64,000 bases of DNA from Prevotellaceae bacterium (GCA_028723525.1 JAQYET010000072.1:1-64000), one strand, 5' to 3'. Numbered from the stretch's first letter, positions 1 through 8,934 are shown. Numbers and translations: made by a program. The notes: a model not told the origin generated them from the sequence alone.

Positions 1-196
1 TGTCTCTTAAACGCATACCCTAAAAAAAAGAACACGAAAAAGACATCCTAATTACCCAAGACTGCCATACCAAAAAAGGAAACTGACAGCCTCGCTTCTT
101 GTACTACTTCTCTGTCTTATTGAAATCTGTCAAAGAACTCCCGTAAAAGAGACTCATGAATAATGCCCCGCAGAGGGGCGTCTTCAAAAGCGAGTG

Positions 197-227
197 CAAA
201 GGTAAAAAGAAAAACTATAACAACAAA
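197..227 (-). promoter_or_regulatory. Bacteroidetes-type promoter facing left
   Basis: On the minus strand a TTTG (227-224) is followed after 19 nt by TACCTTTG (204-197), an exact match to the Bacteroidetes primary sigma consensus TTTG-N19/20-TAnnTTTG. It would start a transcript near 190 running off the left edge of the window. The leader contains a small GC hairpin (GCCCC at 165-169, GGGGC at 175-179). The gene it drives is outside the window; 1-196 holds no reading frame I can support. Confidence 0.6.
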
Positions 228-339
228 ACTTTTTCAAAGAAAAATTTAAGAAAAACAGAAAAAAAACAAAAAAGGAAGACTTAAAAAGAAAAAAACAAAA
301 GAACACATTATTATATATATAAAGACAAGGAGAAAAGTT

Positions 340-564
340 ATTGGAAAAGTGTTTCCTCCTTATTATATTATAGCACCCGTTGCGCACTGCGGTCATCAGA
401 TAGGCTGCCGTTTTATCCTCCGACACAGCCATATCCTTCTCTGACAGTCGCGCAAACACGTCTTGCACCACGTCTTCGGCATCATCGAGAAGAGCCGTTG
501 CAAGCCTCATCATGTCGCGGCAGTGTGCTCTGAAAATCGCTTCAAGTATTCTCGTTTCAATCAT
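340..564 (-). pseudogene. Remnant of an ECF sigma factor (region 2 only)
   Basis: From an ATG at 564 about 75 codons look like the core-binding region 2 of an extracytoplasmic-function sigma factor: FRAHCRDMMRLA, then the acidic DAEDVVQDVFARL stretch of region 2.2, then AYLMTAVRNGCYNIIRRK of regions 2.3-2.4. Beyond that the frame enters AT-rich sequence giving only low-complexity F/S/K residues, and no region 4 (the -35-binding helix-turn-helix) is visible further left in any frame. ECF factors are normally 160-200 residues, so this copy has lost its 3' half and cannot act as a full sigma factor. I infer decay by deletion; no anti-sigma or TonB-receptor partner remains beside it. Confidence 0.6.
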
Positions 565-715
565 TTTGTCAATATCATCTTTCCCCTTATTTCCCGGGAC
601 TTCACTTATATAACAAACGGAGACGGCATTTTTTTACGACAAAGGAGATTAAACCGCGAAAAAATGTTGCTAAAGAAATAAATAAGGATAAATGTACGAG
701 TAGAAGTGTTGCGGA

Positions 716-1096
716 TTAAACGCCGCAGATGTTACGCAGGACAAACCATAAGAGCGTGAAAAGGAGGAAGGCGAAGAAGAGATATTTGTTTGTAACTGCT
801 GCCGTGAAGCGGCTTTTGCGGTCAGAGAAGAGCATTGCCATTACAATCAATGCTACGTATGCCGAGGCAAATGGAAGCCAGATGTTCATAGTCAGTGCCG
901 CGGCGATGTCGCCGTGAAGCATGGAGTGGAACGAGCGTTGCGAACCGCAGCCGGGGCATTTCCAGCCCGTGAGTTCACGAAAGAGGCACTTTGGGAAGAA
1001 ACGGCTGCTGTAAGGGTTGAACAAGAAATAAACGGCAGCAAGCGCAATGAGCACTGCTGCCGCCAATATTGCCTTATGTTTTCTGTGCAATTTCAC
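716..1096 (-). CDS. DUF2752 family small membrane protein
   Basis: 126 residues with three probable membrane segments (about 9-27, 70-90 and 103-122). The conserved signature CPGCGSQRSFHSMLHGD lies between segments 1 and 2 (Cys47, Cys50), which is the hallmark of DUF2752. The function of this family is unknown; the CxxC pair suggests metal or redox chemistry, but that is inference. The start is GTG at 1096, because no in-frame ATG fits the family N-terminus. The gene lies 9 nt downstream of a GYF-domain membrane protein on the same strand and is probably co-transcribed with the two GYF genes; DUF2752 next to CD225-type proteins is a familiar arrangement in Bacteroidetes. Confidence 0.8.
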   Translation of the reverse strand: MKLHRKHKAILAAAVLIALAAVYFLFNPYSSRFFPKCLFRELTGWKCPGCGSQRSFHSMLHGDIAAALTMNIWLPFASAYVALIVMAMLFSDRKSRFTAAVTNKYLFFAFLLFTLLWFVLRNICGV

Positions 1097-1105
1097 GCGT
1101 AAACG

Positions 1106-1651
1106 TTAGTCCAACTGTGATGTAATATGTACGAAAGATCCAAATATGAAGAGAATCCACAGTACCATAGCAATAGCACCAAGAACCATTAACACTACAT
1201 CAGCCCATATAGCCCATTTGTGGAACTTGCGCATTTCGGCAGCCTTCATTGCCATCATTTCATAATTCCCCAAGGCGTGCATAGTCTTCATATCGTTACT
1301 TTTTATATAACTTATTATGGCGAGCACGGAGCCGGGAATACAGAACGAACAGCAGCAGAAGCCGAAGATTATGAGAATGATATTTGATGTCTTATAGTCA
1401 TCCGGAATTGGTGGAATGTATTCATTCTGCCTGTTTCCATACGCATATTGCTGCACACCGCCGCTATAGTATGGTGGTGGCACGTGTTCAGACTGCAATA
1501 CGTCACGTATCTCGGGAATATTGCACGCCGATGTCCACTCTTCCATACCTGCATGCCATACCTGCATTTCCGGCGTTACAAACTTGCTGCGCAATTCCTC
1601 GTGAGAATACGGACCGCACTGCCTCCCGTCTATTATGACATAATATTCCAC
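1106..1651 (-). CDS. GYF-domain / CD225-type membrane protein (copy 2)
   Basis: 181 residues. Residues 1-50 form a GYF_2 (DUF4339) domain: MEYYVIIDGRQCGPYSHEEL, with the GPY motif and later the W of QVWHAGMEEW. A linker of about 35 residues leads to a two-helix CD225/dispanin-like membrane module (first helix about 90-115 with the cysteine cluster CCCSFC, second about 148-172). The start is GTG at 1651, aligned with the ATG of the upstream paralogue. It follows that paralogue by 15 nt, so the pair arose by tandem duplication and then diverged in the linker. GYF_2 domains are thought to mediate protein-protein contacts; the cellular role is unknown. Confidence 0.8.
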   Translation of the reverse strand: MEYYVIIDGRQCGPYSHEELRSKFVTPEMQVWHAGMEEWTSACNIPEIRDVLQSEHVPPPYYSGGVQQYAYGNRQNEYIPPIPDDYKTSNIILIIFGFCCCSFCIPGSVLAIISYIKSNDMKTMHALGNYEMMAMKAAEMRKFHKWAIWADVVLMVLGAIAMVLWILFIFGSFVHITSQLD

Positions 1652-1666
1652 GTCATCCCCTTTGTC

Positions 1667-2293
1667 CTAATAAGATGTGAACATTCCAAAGGCGAACAAT
1701 ACGACAAAATAGATTATGAACAGAACGCCGATTATGGCATCCACGATAATTGAAACCTTAAACCACTTCTTTGCCTCTGCAGCCTTCTTTGCTGCCATTT
1801 CCTGCTGTCCGAGCATGTGCATCTTTTTCACTTCGTTACCGCTGATATATCCGAGAATGGCGAATATCGCACCCAATACACCGCAGCACAAGAAACTTAC
1901 TATTGCGAGTATGAGGTTCTTCTGCGTGTAGTCGTCGGGCATCACACCCAAATCCTGCCGCGCCTGCGGTTCGTATGCTGTCGGTTGCGGTTGCGCCGGT
2001 TGAGTGTATGTCTGCTGCACCTGTTGCGGCTGCTGTGCCGGTGCAGGCTGCGCCGGTTGTGGTGTCGGTTGCGGCTGCGGTGTCGGCGGAACAGGTTGTG
2101 CTGCAATCGTTACAGGATCCGGTGCTACCGGTGCAGCCAAAGCTGCCATAACTTCCGGCAGGGTGTTGGCTTTAACCCAGTCCTGAAGCCCGTTTTTCCA
2201 CACCAGTGTTGCTTCCGTAACACCCTTTGTCTTCAACTCTTCCAATGCGAAAGGACCTTCTTTCACACCGTTCAATACTACGTAATATTCCAT
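1667..2293 (-). CDS. GYF-domain / CD225-type membrane protein (copy 1)
   Basis: 208 residues from an ATG at 2293. GYF_2 domain at 1-50 (MEYYVVLNGVKEGPFALEEL, with W at ATLVWKNGLQDW), then a long Pro/Gln/Ala-rich linker (about 55-115, many PQP and QPAP repeats), then a CD225-like module with two membrane helices (about 128-150 and 180-205). First gene of the leftward GYF-GYF-DUF2752 string. The linker is much longer and more repetitive than in copy 2 and could be a flexible spacer projecting the GYF domain. No promoter with a convincing match was found in the 126 nt upstream, which separate it from the end of recN. Confidence 0.8.
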   Translation of the reverse strand: MEYYVVLNGVKEGPFALEELKTKGVTEATLVWKNGLQDWVKANTLPEVMAALAAPVAPDPVTIAAQPVPPTPQPQPTPQPAQPAPAQQPQQVQQTYTQPAQPQPTAYEPQARQDLGVMPDDYTQKNLILAIVSFLCCGVLGAIFAILGYISGNEVKKMHMLGQQEMAAKKAAEAKKWFKVSIIVDAIIGVLFIIYFVVLFAFGMFTSY

Positions 2294-2419
2294 GCTGTAT
2301 AGATTTTATGTTATAACTATATTAACGTTGCTCACGTTTCTATCCGCAAAGATATAAAAAAAATGCAAATAATGAAATATTCCCCAATAAAATATTTGGG
2401 GACATCACTCTTTACCCCT

Positions 2420-4090
2420 TTATTGCCGCATCCTGTTCAGCAATTCCGTGGCATTGTTTACCGCAGCCTCTGTGATGTCCGAACCGCTAAGCATCTGCGC
2501 AATCTCATTCACGCGCTCCTCTTCAGAGAGCAAGGTCATGTTAGAGACGGTGCCTTTCCGTGTCTCCTCCTTATACACTTTATAGTGGTTCTTGCCCCTC
2601 GCCGCTATCTGCGGCAGGTGGGTTATGCTGACCACCTGACGGTCGTTCCCTGCCATTTCCTGCATCATGTGCCCCATCTGTTCGGCTATCTTACCGCTCA
2701 CGCCGGTGTCAATCTCATCGAAGATTACCGTGGGCAGCTTCACCGCACCGCTTATCATAGCCTTCACCGACAGCATGACTCGAGCAATCTCTCCCCCCGA
2801 AGCCACCTCGCTTACCGGTCGCATCTCCGTACTCGTGTTTGCACTGAACAAGAACGACACCCTGTCGGCGCCGCTCTGCGAAAGCGGTTTCTCGTCGATG
2901 GCGATACAGAAACGCACCTTGGGAATACCCAGCGGCACTAACCGCCGCTTCATTTCTTTCTCTATCTCTGCGGCAGCCTTCATCCTCTGTTTGGTCAGGA
3001 GTGCCGCAATCTCCACACATCGTGCCTCTGCCCGCTCCACTTCGGCAGTCATACGCTGCAGTTCTTCGTCGCCGTTATCTATCCGCGCGAGTCGGGTCTC
3101 AAGGTCTTTCTCTATCGAAATGAGTTCCTCAACCGTGCTCACATGGTGCTTCTTCTGCAGCGAATAGATGCTGTCGAGCCTGCTGTTGACATATTCCAGA
3201 CGCTCCGGGTCGAACTCCACAACCTCTGCCCTGCGAGCGATGTCGCGACTGATGTCTTCCAGTTCTATCACGCAACTGCCAAGCCGTTCTGCCAATTCTG
3301 CCACGCCGTCATACACCCCGGCAATGCCGTCAAGTGCTCTTGCCGCCTCTTTCAGACTGTCTGCCACGCTCCTTTCGCCGTTCCCCTCCAGCATATTTCC
3401 TGCCGAGAACAAAGCCCCTTTGATGTCTTCCACGCTGCCGAGCATTTCGCTCTCCCGTTCCAATTCCTCCTGCAAGCCCTCCTGAAGTTCTGCCTTCTGC
3501 AGCTCGTCGAGTTGAAACCGCATGTAGTCTTCATTCTCCGCGTTTCGGCTCATGCTCTCTTTCAGTTGCTCCAGTTCTTTTCTTGCCGTCGTCAGGGCAT
3601 TGTAAGCCTCCCGATATTCGGCAACCGAAGCGGCATTGCCTGCCATTATATCCACCACTCCGAGTTGGAAGTCCTCTTCGCGCAGCAGCAGGTTTCGGTG
3701 CTGGCTGTGTATGTCTATCAGTGCCGGTCCGAGCGTTTTCATCACCGACAGAGCCACCGGTGTGTCGTTCACAAACGCCCTGCTCTTTCCCGAAGCGGTT
3801 ATTTCGCGGCGCAGTATGCAGTCGTCGGCATCATAATCGATGTCGTTCTCTTGGAATAAAGTCTGCAAATCGTATCTGCCTATGTCGAAATACGCCTCCA
3901 CTACGCACCTTTCCGCCCCCTCCTTTATAAGTTTCGCGTCAGCCCTCTGCCCGAGCAGCAGTGCTATTGCTCCGAGAATGATGCTCTTTCCGGCTCCCGT
4001 CTCGCCCGTAATCACCGAGAAACCGCTTTCAAGCGTTATATCGAGTTCGTCGATAAGCGTGAAATTCCTTATGTATAGTTGTTTCAGCAT
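2420..4090 (-). CDS. recN: DNA repair protein RecN
   Basis: 556 residues, typical for RecN, an SMC-like ATPase that acts at double-strand breaks. The N-terminal half-ATPase has Walker A GETGAGKS (residues 29-36). A long coiled-coil middle follows (about 150-370, rich in E/K/L). The C-terminal half carries the ABC signature region VASGGEIARVMLS and Walker B PTVIFDEIDTGVSG, then the D-loop/His region VVSITHLPQIAARG. Last gene of the leftward dnaN-exonuclease-coaBC-porD-recN string, 3 nt after the preceding gene, so translation is probably coupled. No LexA-type box is recognisable next to it. Confidence 0.96.
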   Translation of the reverse strand: MLKQLYIRNFTLIDELDITLESGFSVITGETGAGKSIILGAIALLLGQRADAKLIKEGAERCVVEAYFDIGRYDLQTLFQENDIDYDADDCILRREITASGKSRAFVNDTPVALSVMKTLGPALIDIHSQHRNLLLREEDFQLGVVDIMAGNAASVAEYREAYNALTTARKELEQLKESMSRNAENEDYMRFQLDELQKAELQEGLQEELERESEMLGSVEDIKGALFSAGNMLEGNGERSVADSLKEAARALDGIAGVYDGVAELAERLGSCVIELEDISRDIARRAEVVEFDPERLEYVNSRLDSIYSLQKKHHVSTVEELISIEKDLETRLARIDNGDEELQRMTAEVERAEARCVEIAALLTKQRMKAAAEIEKEMKRRLVPLGIPKVRFCIAIDEKPLSQSGADRVSFLFSANTSTEMRPVSEVASGGEIARVMLSVKAMISGAVKLPTVIFDEIDTGVSGKIAEQMGHMMQEMAGNDRQVVSITHLPQIAARGKNHYKVYKEETRKGTVSNMTLLSEEERVNEIAQMLSGSDITEAAVNNATELLNRMRQ

Positions 4091-4093
4091 ATC

Positions 4094-4996
4094 CTATTGC
4101 TTTATCTTTTCCCACGAATTGTTCTGCGAGGCATTGATTGAGAACAGGATATCATACACCGTTTCCTTTTCTTTCTGCGTGCCCTTACCTTTATATATAT
4201 TGGCGAGTTCGTCCTTCTTGTAGTCGGTCCATATCTGCGGCAACATGCTCATCGGTCGGTCCTCGTGCGCCTTTTTCAGTCCGTTCTCCAACGCCGCCGT
4301 CACGTTGGTGCGCCCGCGTTCTGCGTTGTTCGCCATTTCGTCGAGTCCCTGTCGGTAGTAGTCATACTGCAGTTGTCTGAACGGTCGCATCGCTCCCTCC
4401 ATGTAGTCGTTGATTATGGCGAAGCGGTTCCTGTCGTTGTCAAACGCCTTCCAGCCCGTGAATGTCAGGTTCTGGGCGTTATTGGTGAGGTTAAGACAGC
4501 GTTGCAGCACATCCTCTCCGCCCATCGGCGCGAAAGAGTCGAGGTCGATGCCGATTATCAGCAGGGCGTAGTAGGCAGCCAGTGCCACGAGCTGATTGTC
4601 TATCTGCTCCTCGTTGAAGTTGAGTTGGTCGAACTGTGAGAATGTGAAATCGAAGTTATCGTCGCGGTTGTTATACAGGGTCGTGGTGTAAGAGGCATTG
4701 TAAACGGGGCGGTTTGCCTGTATCATGGCATTACACGTGAATAGGTTCGACGAGGCGTCATACTTCGTCACGGTGATGTTGAAACTGCACTGTATGCGCT
4801 CATTCTTCTTGAACTGCAGCGATGTCCACTGCTGTTCGTTGATGAACTGCTCCAATGTCTGTTGCAAACTCTCGAACACCGAGGCGTCGGTGCCCTGCAC
4901 CTGCTGGTGGTTCACGTTGACACGCGCCTGCAGTTCCTGCGCTTCGGAGCACAGGGCAGTGGCAAGCAGCGTTATCAGCAGAAGTATTTTCCTCAT
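4094..4996 (-). CDS. porD: DUF4835 / PorD-like exported protein
   Basis: About 300 residues, starting at the ATG at 4996 that opens the signal peptide MRKILLLITLLATALCSEAQ; an earlier in-frame start would put 17 hydrophilic residues in front of it. The mature part begins ELQARVNVNHQQVQGTD, the standard opening of DUF4835, a Bacteroidetes family found between coaBC and recN, as here. Members are annotated as PorD, an accessory component of type IX secretion in flavobacteria and relatives; that name is taken from family knowledge and is not provable from this sequence alone. It is consistent with the secreted proteins with C-terminal tails at 60.7-64 kb. Confidence 0.75.
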   Translation of the reverse strand: MRKILLLITLLATALCSEAQELQARVNVNHQQVQGTDASVFESLQQTLEQFINEQQWTSLQFKKNERIQCSFNITVTKYDASSNLFTCNAMIQANRPVYNASYTTTLYNNRDDNFDFTFSQFDQLNFNEEQIDNQLVALAAYYALLIIGIDLDSFAPMGGEDVLQRCLNLTNNAQNLTFTGWKAFDNDRNRFAIINDYMEGAMRPFRQLQYDYYRQGLDEMANNAERGRTNVTAALENGLKKAHEDRPMSMLPQIWTDYKKDELANIYKGKGTQKEKETVYDILFSINASQNNSWEKIKQ

Positions 4997-5052
4997 CGTT
5001 TTATTGTCTTTTTGCCACCGTTTCGCGGCAGTGTGAGTGAGTGGCATGGGGC

Positions 5053-6264
5053 TTATTGCCTGCGCAGGAATGTCTCCAGTTCGTCAACAATGTCTCGCGC
5101 CACCTCCGTCTTGGGTTTCTTGTCAAATGTCTTCTTCTCCGTCTCCGAGATAATGGCAATCCGGTTGTCGTCGCTGCCGAAAGTGGTGCCCTCGTTGCGG
5201 GTGCTGTTGAGCACGATGAAGTCGAGCTTTTTCCTCTTCAGTTTGCTCATGGCGTTCTGTTCCTCGTCGTTGGTTTCGAGTGCAAATCCCACGAGCACTT
5301 GATCGCCTTGCTTGCGTCTGCCCAGTTCGGCAGCGATGTCGTGCGTAGGTGCAAGGTTCAGGGTGAGCATCTCCCCCTCGCGCTTTATCTTCTGCAGAGC
5401 CACCTCTTCCGGGCGGAAGTCTGCCACGGCAGCGCACAATATGGCTGCATGCGCATCGGCAAACGACGCCACGGCAGCGTCGTACATCTCCTCGCAACTC
5501 TCCACATCTATGCGTTCCACGCGCTCCGAGACCTTCATGCTCACCGGACCGGCAATCAGTTTCACCTTTGCTCCGCGGCGAGCGCACTCCTCGGCGAGCG
5601 CGAAGCCCATTTTCCCACTTGAGTAATTGCCGATGAAGCGCACCGGGTCTATCTTCTCATAGGTCGGTCCGGCGGTAATCATCACCGTCTTTCCACATAG
5701 CGGAGAGCCTGCATAATACTGCTCGTCGAAATACCTGTCGAGCACATTTACTATCTCCTCCGGCTCTTCCATGCGCCCCTTTCCCTCCAGTCCGCTTGCC
5801 AGCGAACCGCTTGCCGGCTCTATAATGGTGTTGCCGAAACTGCGCAGGCGGTCAAGATTAGCCTGCGTTGCCGGGTGGGCATACATGTCGAGATCCATAG
5901 CCGGAGCCACGAACACCGGTGCCTTCATAGACAGATAGGTGGTGATGAGCATGTTGTCGGCCATGCCGTTTGCCATTTTTCCTATCGTGCTTGCCGTTGC
6001 CGGGGCTATGAGCATTGCGTCTGCCCACAGTCCGAGGTCAACATGCGAGTGCCACGAGCCGTCGCGCTGCGCGAAGAACTCGCTGATTACGGGCTTCCGC
6101 GTCAGTGCAGAGAGCGTCACGGGCGTGATAAACTCCTTGCCCGCAGGCGTTATCACCACCTGCACCTCGGCACCTTTTCTCACCAGTTGGCGCACTATCA
6201 GGCACGCCTTATATGCTGCGATGCTGCCCGTTATGCCCAGAACTATCTTTTTGCCGTTCAACAT
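5053..6264 (-). CDS. coaBC: Bifunctional CoaBC (phosphopantothenoylcysteine synthetase/decarboxylase)
   Basis: 403 residues. Two steps of coenzyme A synthesis: CTP-dependent ligation of cysteine to 4'-phosphopantothenate, and FMN-dependent decarboxylation of the product. The N-terminal CoaC flavoprotein domain (about 1-180) begins KKIVLGITGSIAAYKA and contains the PAMDLDMYAHPA loop. The C-terminal CoaB domain (about 190-400) has the Rossmann motif MITAGPTYEKIDPVRFIGN, NYSSGKMGFALAEE and AAVADFRPEEVALQKIK with the lysines typical of the family. It sits 7 nt downstream of the exonuclease gene and 56 nt ahead of porD on the same strand. Confidence 0.96.
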   Translation of the reverse strand: MLNGKKIVLGITGSIAAYKACLIVRQLVRKGAEVQVVITPAGKEFITPVTLSALTRKPVISEFFAQRDGSWHSHVDLGLWADAMLIAPATASTIGKMANGMADNMLITTYLSMKAPVFVAPAMDLDMYAHPATQANLDRLRSFGNTIIEPASGSLASGLEGKGRMEEPEEIVNVLDRYFDEQYYAGSPLCGKTVMITAGPTYEKIDPVRFIGNYSSGKMGFALAEECARRGAKVKLIAGPVSMKVSERVERIDVESCEEMYDAAVASFADAHAAILCAAVADFRPEEVALQKIKREGEMLTLNLAPTHDIAAELGRRKQGDQVLVGFALETNDEEQNAMSKLKRKKLDFIVLNSTRNEGTTFGSDDNRIAIISETEKKTFDKKPKTEVARDIVDELETFLRRQ

Positions 6265-6271
6265 ATCTTCC

Positions 6272-7126
6272 TTAGTTGTTCTTCATTTCGCGCAGGCGTA
6301 TTCTCGTAAGTGCCTGCTTTGTGTTATATGTGAAGTCGCCGCCGAGCATCCAACTGAAGTATCCGGGGTCTCGGCGCAGCACCTCTGCCACGTCCCAACC
6401 CTTGTATTTCCCGAAGTTGAACACCTCGTGACGGCGCGGTTTGCCCTCCTTGTCAAGCAGTGTGTTGCCGTCTTTGTCGAGCATGTCCTTCCATATCATG
6501 CGCCCGGCGAAGTCAACATTGTCGTTGTTCTTCGACATCGCAGCCAGTTCTTCCATGTCGTTGCGCAGCTGCCGCTCCGGTTCTTCCTGCCGCCCCGGTT
6601 CATACATGTCGAGTTCGCCCATCAGCACCCGATAGGTAGCCTCGGTGTCTTGGTCGGCACGGTGAGCCTCAAAGTCGTCCTCCATCTTCCTCCCGCAGTA
6701 GAACTTGTATGCCGCAGCGAGGTTGCGACGCTCCATCTTGTGGAATATCGTCTGCGCGTCGATGAGCCTGCAGGCATTGAAGTCGAAGTCGATACCGGCG
6801 CGGAGAAACTCCTCTGCGAGCATCGGTATGTCGAAGTGGTTTGAGTTGAAGCCGCAGAAGTCGCAGCCCTTGAAATCAGCCTCCAGCGTCTTTGCTATCT
6901 GGCGGAACGTCGGGGCGGTCTTAACGTCGTCGTTGGTTATGCCTGTCAACTGTTCCACCTCGGCAGGAATTTCCTTCTCGGGGTTCACGAACTTGTTCAC
7001 GCGCTCTTCCTTTCCGTCGGGGAAAACTTTTATATAGGAAATCTGTATCACGCGGTCTCTGACGAGGTCGAGCCCCGTTGTTTCGAGGTCGAACACCACG
7101 AGAGGCTTCTTCAGGTTGAGTTTCAT
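6272..7126 (-). CDS. DnaQ-family 3'-5' exonuclease with C-terminal DUF3820-like domain
   Basis: 284 residues. The DEDDh exonuclease fold occupies about residues 1-170: Exo I VVFDLETTGLD, Exo II FCGFNSNHFDIPML, Exo III HRADQDTEATYRVL. The C-terminal part (about 235-280) holds the motif NFGKYKGWDVAEVL followed by DPGYFSWML, as in the small DUF3820/quorum-regulated-virulence-factor domain often fused to such exonucleases. The order dnaN-exonuclease-coaBC is characteristic of Bacteroidales, and proximity to the sliding-clamp gene suggests a role in DNA metabolism. It is not the polymerase III epsilon subunit proper, as far as can be judged. Confidence 0.88.
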   Translation of the reverse strand: MKLNLKKPLVVFDLETTGLDLVRDRVIQISYIKVFPDGKEERVNKFVNPEKEIPAEVEQLTGITNDDVKTAPTFRQIAKTLEADFKGCDFCGFNSNHFDIPMLAEEFLRAGIDFDFNACRLIDAQTIFHKMERRNLAAAYKFYCGRKMEDDFEAHRADQDTEATYRVLMGELDMYEPGRQEEPERQLRNDMEELAAMSKNNDNVDFAGRMIWKDMLDKDGNTLLDKEGKPRRHEVFNFGKYKGWDVAEVLRRDPGYFSWMLGGDFTYNTKQALTRIRLREMKNN

Positions 7127-7136
7127 CGCCTTGTTA

Positions 7137-8261
7137 TTAGTCGTTCAGCAACATTGGCATTAAGAGCATGAGCACCTCTTCGCCCTCCGGCTGCACTGCG
7201 GGGATGATGATGCAGGGGCGACTTGGGTCGGCAAACTGCATCAGCACGTCGTCGCTGTCGAGGTTGCCGAGTATCTCCACGAGCGATGTTCCCATGAAGC
7301 CGATGCTCATCGGAGCACCTTCGTAGGAGCATCCCACCTCTTCCTTGGCACTCGTGGCGAAGTCGATGTCTTCCGACGACACCTCTATCCTGCCGGCATC
7401 GATGCGCAAGCGCACCTGCTGGCTGCTCTCGCTGGCAAACGGAAGCACGCGGCGCAGTGCGCCGATGAGCGTCTTGCGGTCGATACTCAGTTCGTACGGG
7501 TTGTCTTCGGGTATCACCGAAGCGTAGTTGGGGTAGCGTCCGTCAACCAGACGGCACGACAGCAGGGTGTCGCCGAAAGTTATCTCGGCGTTGCGGTCGT
7601 CGAAACGTATCACAACGTCGGTCTCGTCTTTCGTAAGCACATTCTTCAGGAGGAGTGCCGGTTTCTTCTGAAGTATGAACGAGCGAGGCGTTTCGCTCTT
7701 CAGGGAGAATATCTTGTTGCGCACTAATTTACGACCGTCGGTGGCTACGATGTTCAGCGACTCCGTGGTGAGATCCATGTAGATGCCATTCATCACAAGG
7801 CGGAGCTGCTCGTTGGCAACGGCGAATATCGAGCGCGAGATATTGTCGAGCAATGTCTTTGCCGGTATCTGAAGTGTTGCCGCACTGTCGCCCATCGACT
7901 GTGAGCGCGGGTATTCCTCGGCGTTCTGAAATGTGAAGTTATACATACCGTTCTGATAAATCACCTTTATCGCCATCTGTTCCATATCGACATCAAGCGT
8001 CAGCGGCTGCTCCGGAAGTTCCTTCACGGCGTCGAGAATGGTGCGGTTGTTAACGGCGAAACTGCCTTCGCCCACCGTTTCATCGAGAGTCAGTTCGGTC
8101 TTCATCACGTTTTCGCTGTCGGATGCGGTTATATACAACCGTCCGTTGACCACCTCAAAGAGGAAACAGTCGAGGATTGCTATACTGTTCTTACTGTTAA
8201 TCACCCTTGAGAGGATGTTCAGTCGGCTGCTGAGAGCCGTGCTTGATACGGTAAATCTCAT
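7137..8261 (-). CDS. dnaN: DNA polymerase III beta subunit (sliding clamp)
   Basis: 374 residues, usual length for the DnaN clamp that tethers DNA polymerase III to DNA. It opens MRFTVSSTALSSRLNILSRV and carries the expected landmarks LFEVVNGRLYITASDSE, VVATDGRKL-like IVATDGRKLVRN, and DGRYPNYASVIPEDN near the domain 2/3 boundary. The C-terminus IIPAVQPEGEEVLMLLMPMLLND corresponds to the conserved PM-L ending. First gene of the leftward five-gene string; a promoter lies 48-79 nt upstream of its ATG. dnaA is not adjacent, so this is not the classical oriC-dnaA-dnaN arrangement. Confidence 0.96.
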   Translation of the reverse strand: MRFTVSSTALSSRLNILSRVINSKNSIAILDCFLFEVVNGRLYITASDSENVMKTELTLDETVGEGSFAVNNRTILDAVKELPEQPLTLDVDMEQMAIKVIYQNGMYNFTFQNAEEYPRSQSMGDSAATLQIPAKTLLDNISRSIFAVANEQLRLVMNGIYMDLTTESLNIVATDGRKLVRNKIFSLKSETPRSFILQKKPALLLKNVLTKDETDVVIRFDDRNAEITFGDTLLSCRLVDGRYPNYASVIPEDNPYELSIDRKTLIGALRRVLPFASESSQQVRLRIDAGRIEVSSEDIDFATSAKEEVGCSYEGAPMSIGFMGTSLVEILGNLDSDDVLMQFADPSRPCIIIPAVQPEGEEVLMLLMPMLLND

Positions 8262-8308
8262 ATTCTGAAATTATGTTATGGTTTGTTTGTATTATCATGA
8301 ATTAGCCA

Positions 8309-8340
8309 CAAAATTACAAAAAACGGCGGTGGTAAACAAA
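8309..8340 (-). promoter_or_regulatory. Promoter of dnaN operon
   Basis: On the minus strand TTTG (8340-8337) and TAATTTTG (8316-8309) are separated by 20 nt, matching the Bacteroidetes sigma consensus. Transcription would start near 8302, giving a leader of about 40 nt before the dnaN ATG at 8261. Confidence 0.65.
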
Positions 8341-8464
8341 AAAACAAGCAAAAAAGTTTCCTCTTTTAAATCTATTTTGTTAATTTCGCAAGCGATTTCG
8401 CGCCTTTGGCGCATTTTTCACAGACGGAAAGACAATAATAACAAACAATAAAATCATAACGACA

Positions 8465-8881
8465 ATGGAAATAGAAGGAAGAATTATCAACGTCCTGCCG
8501 AAACAGGAAGGAACCTCGGCGCGCACAGGTAATCACTGGGCGTCACAGGAATACGTAATCGAAACACACGACCAGTATCCCAAGAAGTGCTGCTTCCGCG
8601 TATTCGGAGAAGACCGCATCGCAGCAATGAACATACAGGCGGGCGAGGAGTTGCGCGTGAGCTTCGACATCGATGCGCGCGAATATCAGGGGCGTTGGTT
8701 CAATTCCGTAAACGCATGGAAGATTGACCGCATAGACCCGGCGGCTGCACAGGCTGCACAACCGGGCATGCAACCGGCACCGCCGATATCGTTCGGCGCA
8801 CCACAACCGGAGGCTCCGTTCGGTGAACAGCCGGCAGCACAGGCTTCGGAGAGTGCTCCTGCCGACGACCTACCATTCTGA
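8465..8881 (+). CDS. DUF3127 domain protein
   Basis: 138 residues. The N-terminal 85 residues (MEIEGRIINVLPKQEGTSAR, then NHWASQEYVIETHDQYPKK, CCFRVFGEDRI and REYQGRWFNSVNAWKI) match DUF3127, a Bacteroidetes family with an OB-fold-like pattern reminiscent of single-stranded DNA-binding proteins. The C-terminal 50 residues are an Ala/Pro/Gln-rich linker ending in the acidic-hydrophobic tip PADDLPF. That tail resembles the DDDIPF tips with which SSB proteins recruit partners, so a DNA-binding role is a reasonable inference but not shown. It is divergent from dnaN and is followed by a 22-nt repeat array. Confidence 0.82.
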   Translation: MEIEGRIINVLPKQEGTSARTGNHWASQEYVIETHDQYPKKCCFRVFGEDRIAAMNIQAGEELRVSFDIDAREYQGRWFNSVNAWKIDRIDPAAAQAAQPGMQPAPPISFGAPQPEAPFGEQPAAQASESAPADDLPF

Positions 8882-8934
8882 ATGCAGCGCAACAGATAAC
8901 TTTCGGGAGCACGAAACGGTAACAACGGGAAAGT

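Noticed and set aside
1..19. The first bases TGTCTCTTAAACGCAT resemble the transposon mosaic end used in library preparation or an IS end
   Set aside because: Only the first ten or so bases match; the rest diverges, and nothing transposon-like follows, so chance or a contig-edge effect is as likely.
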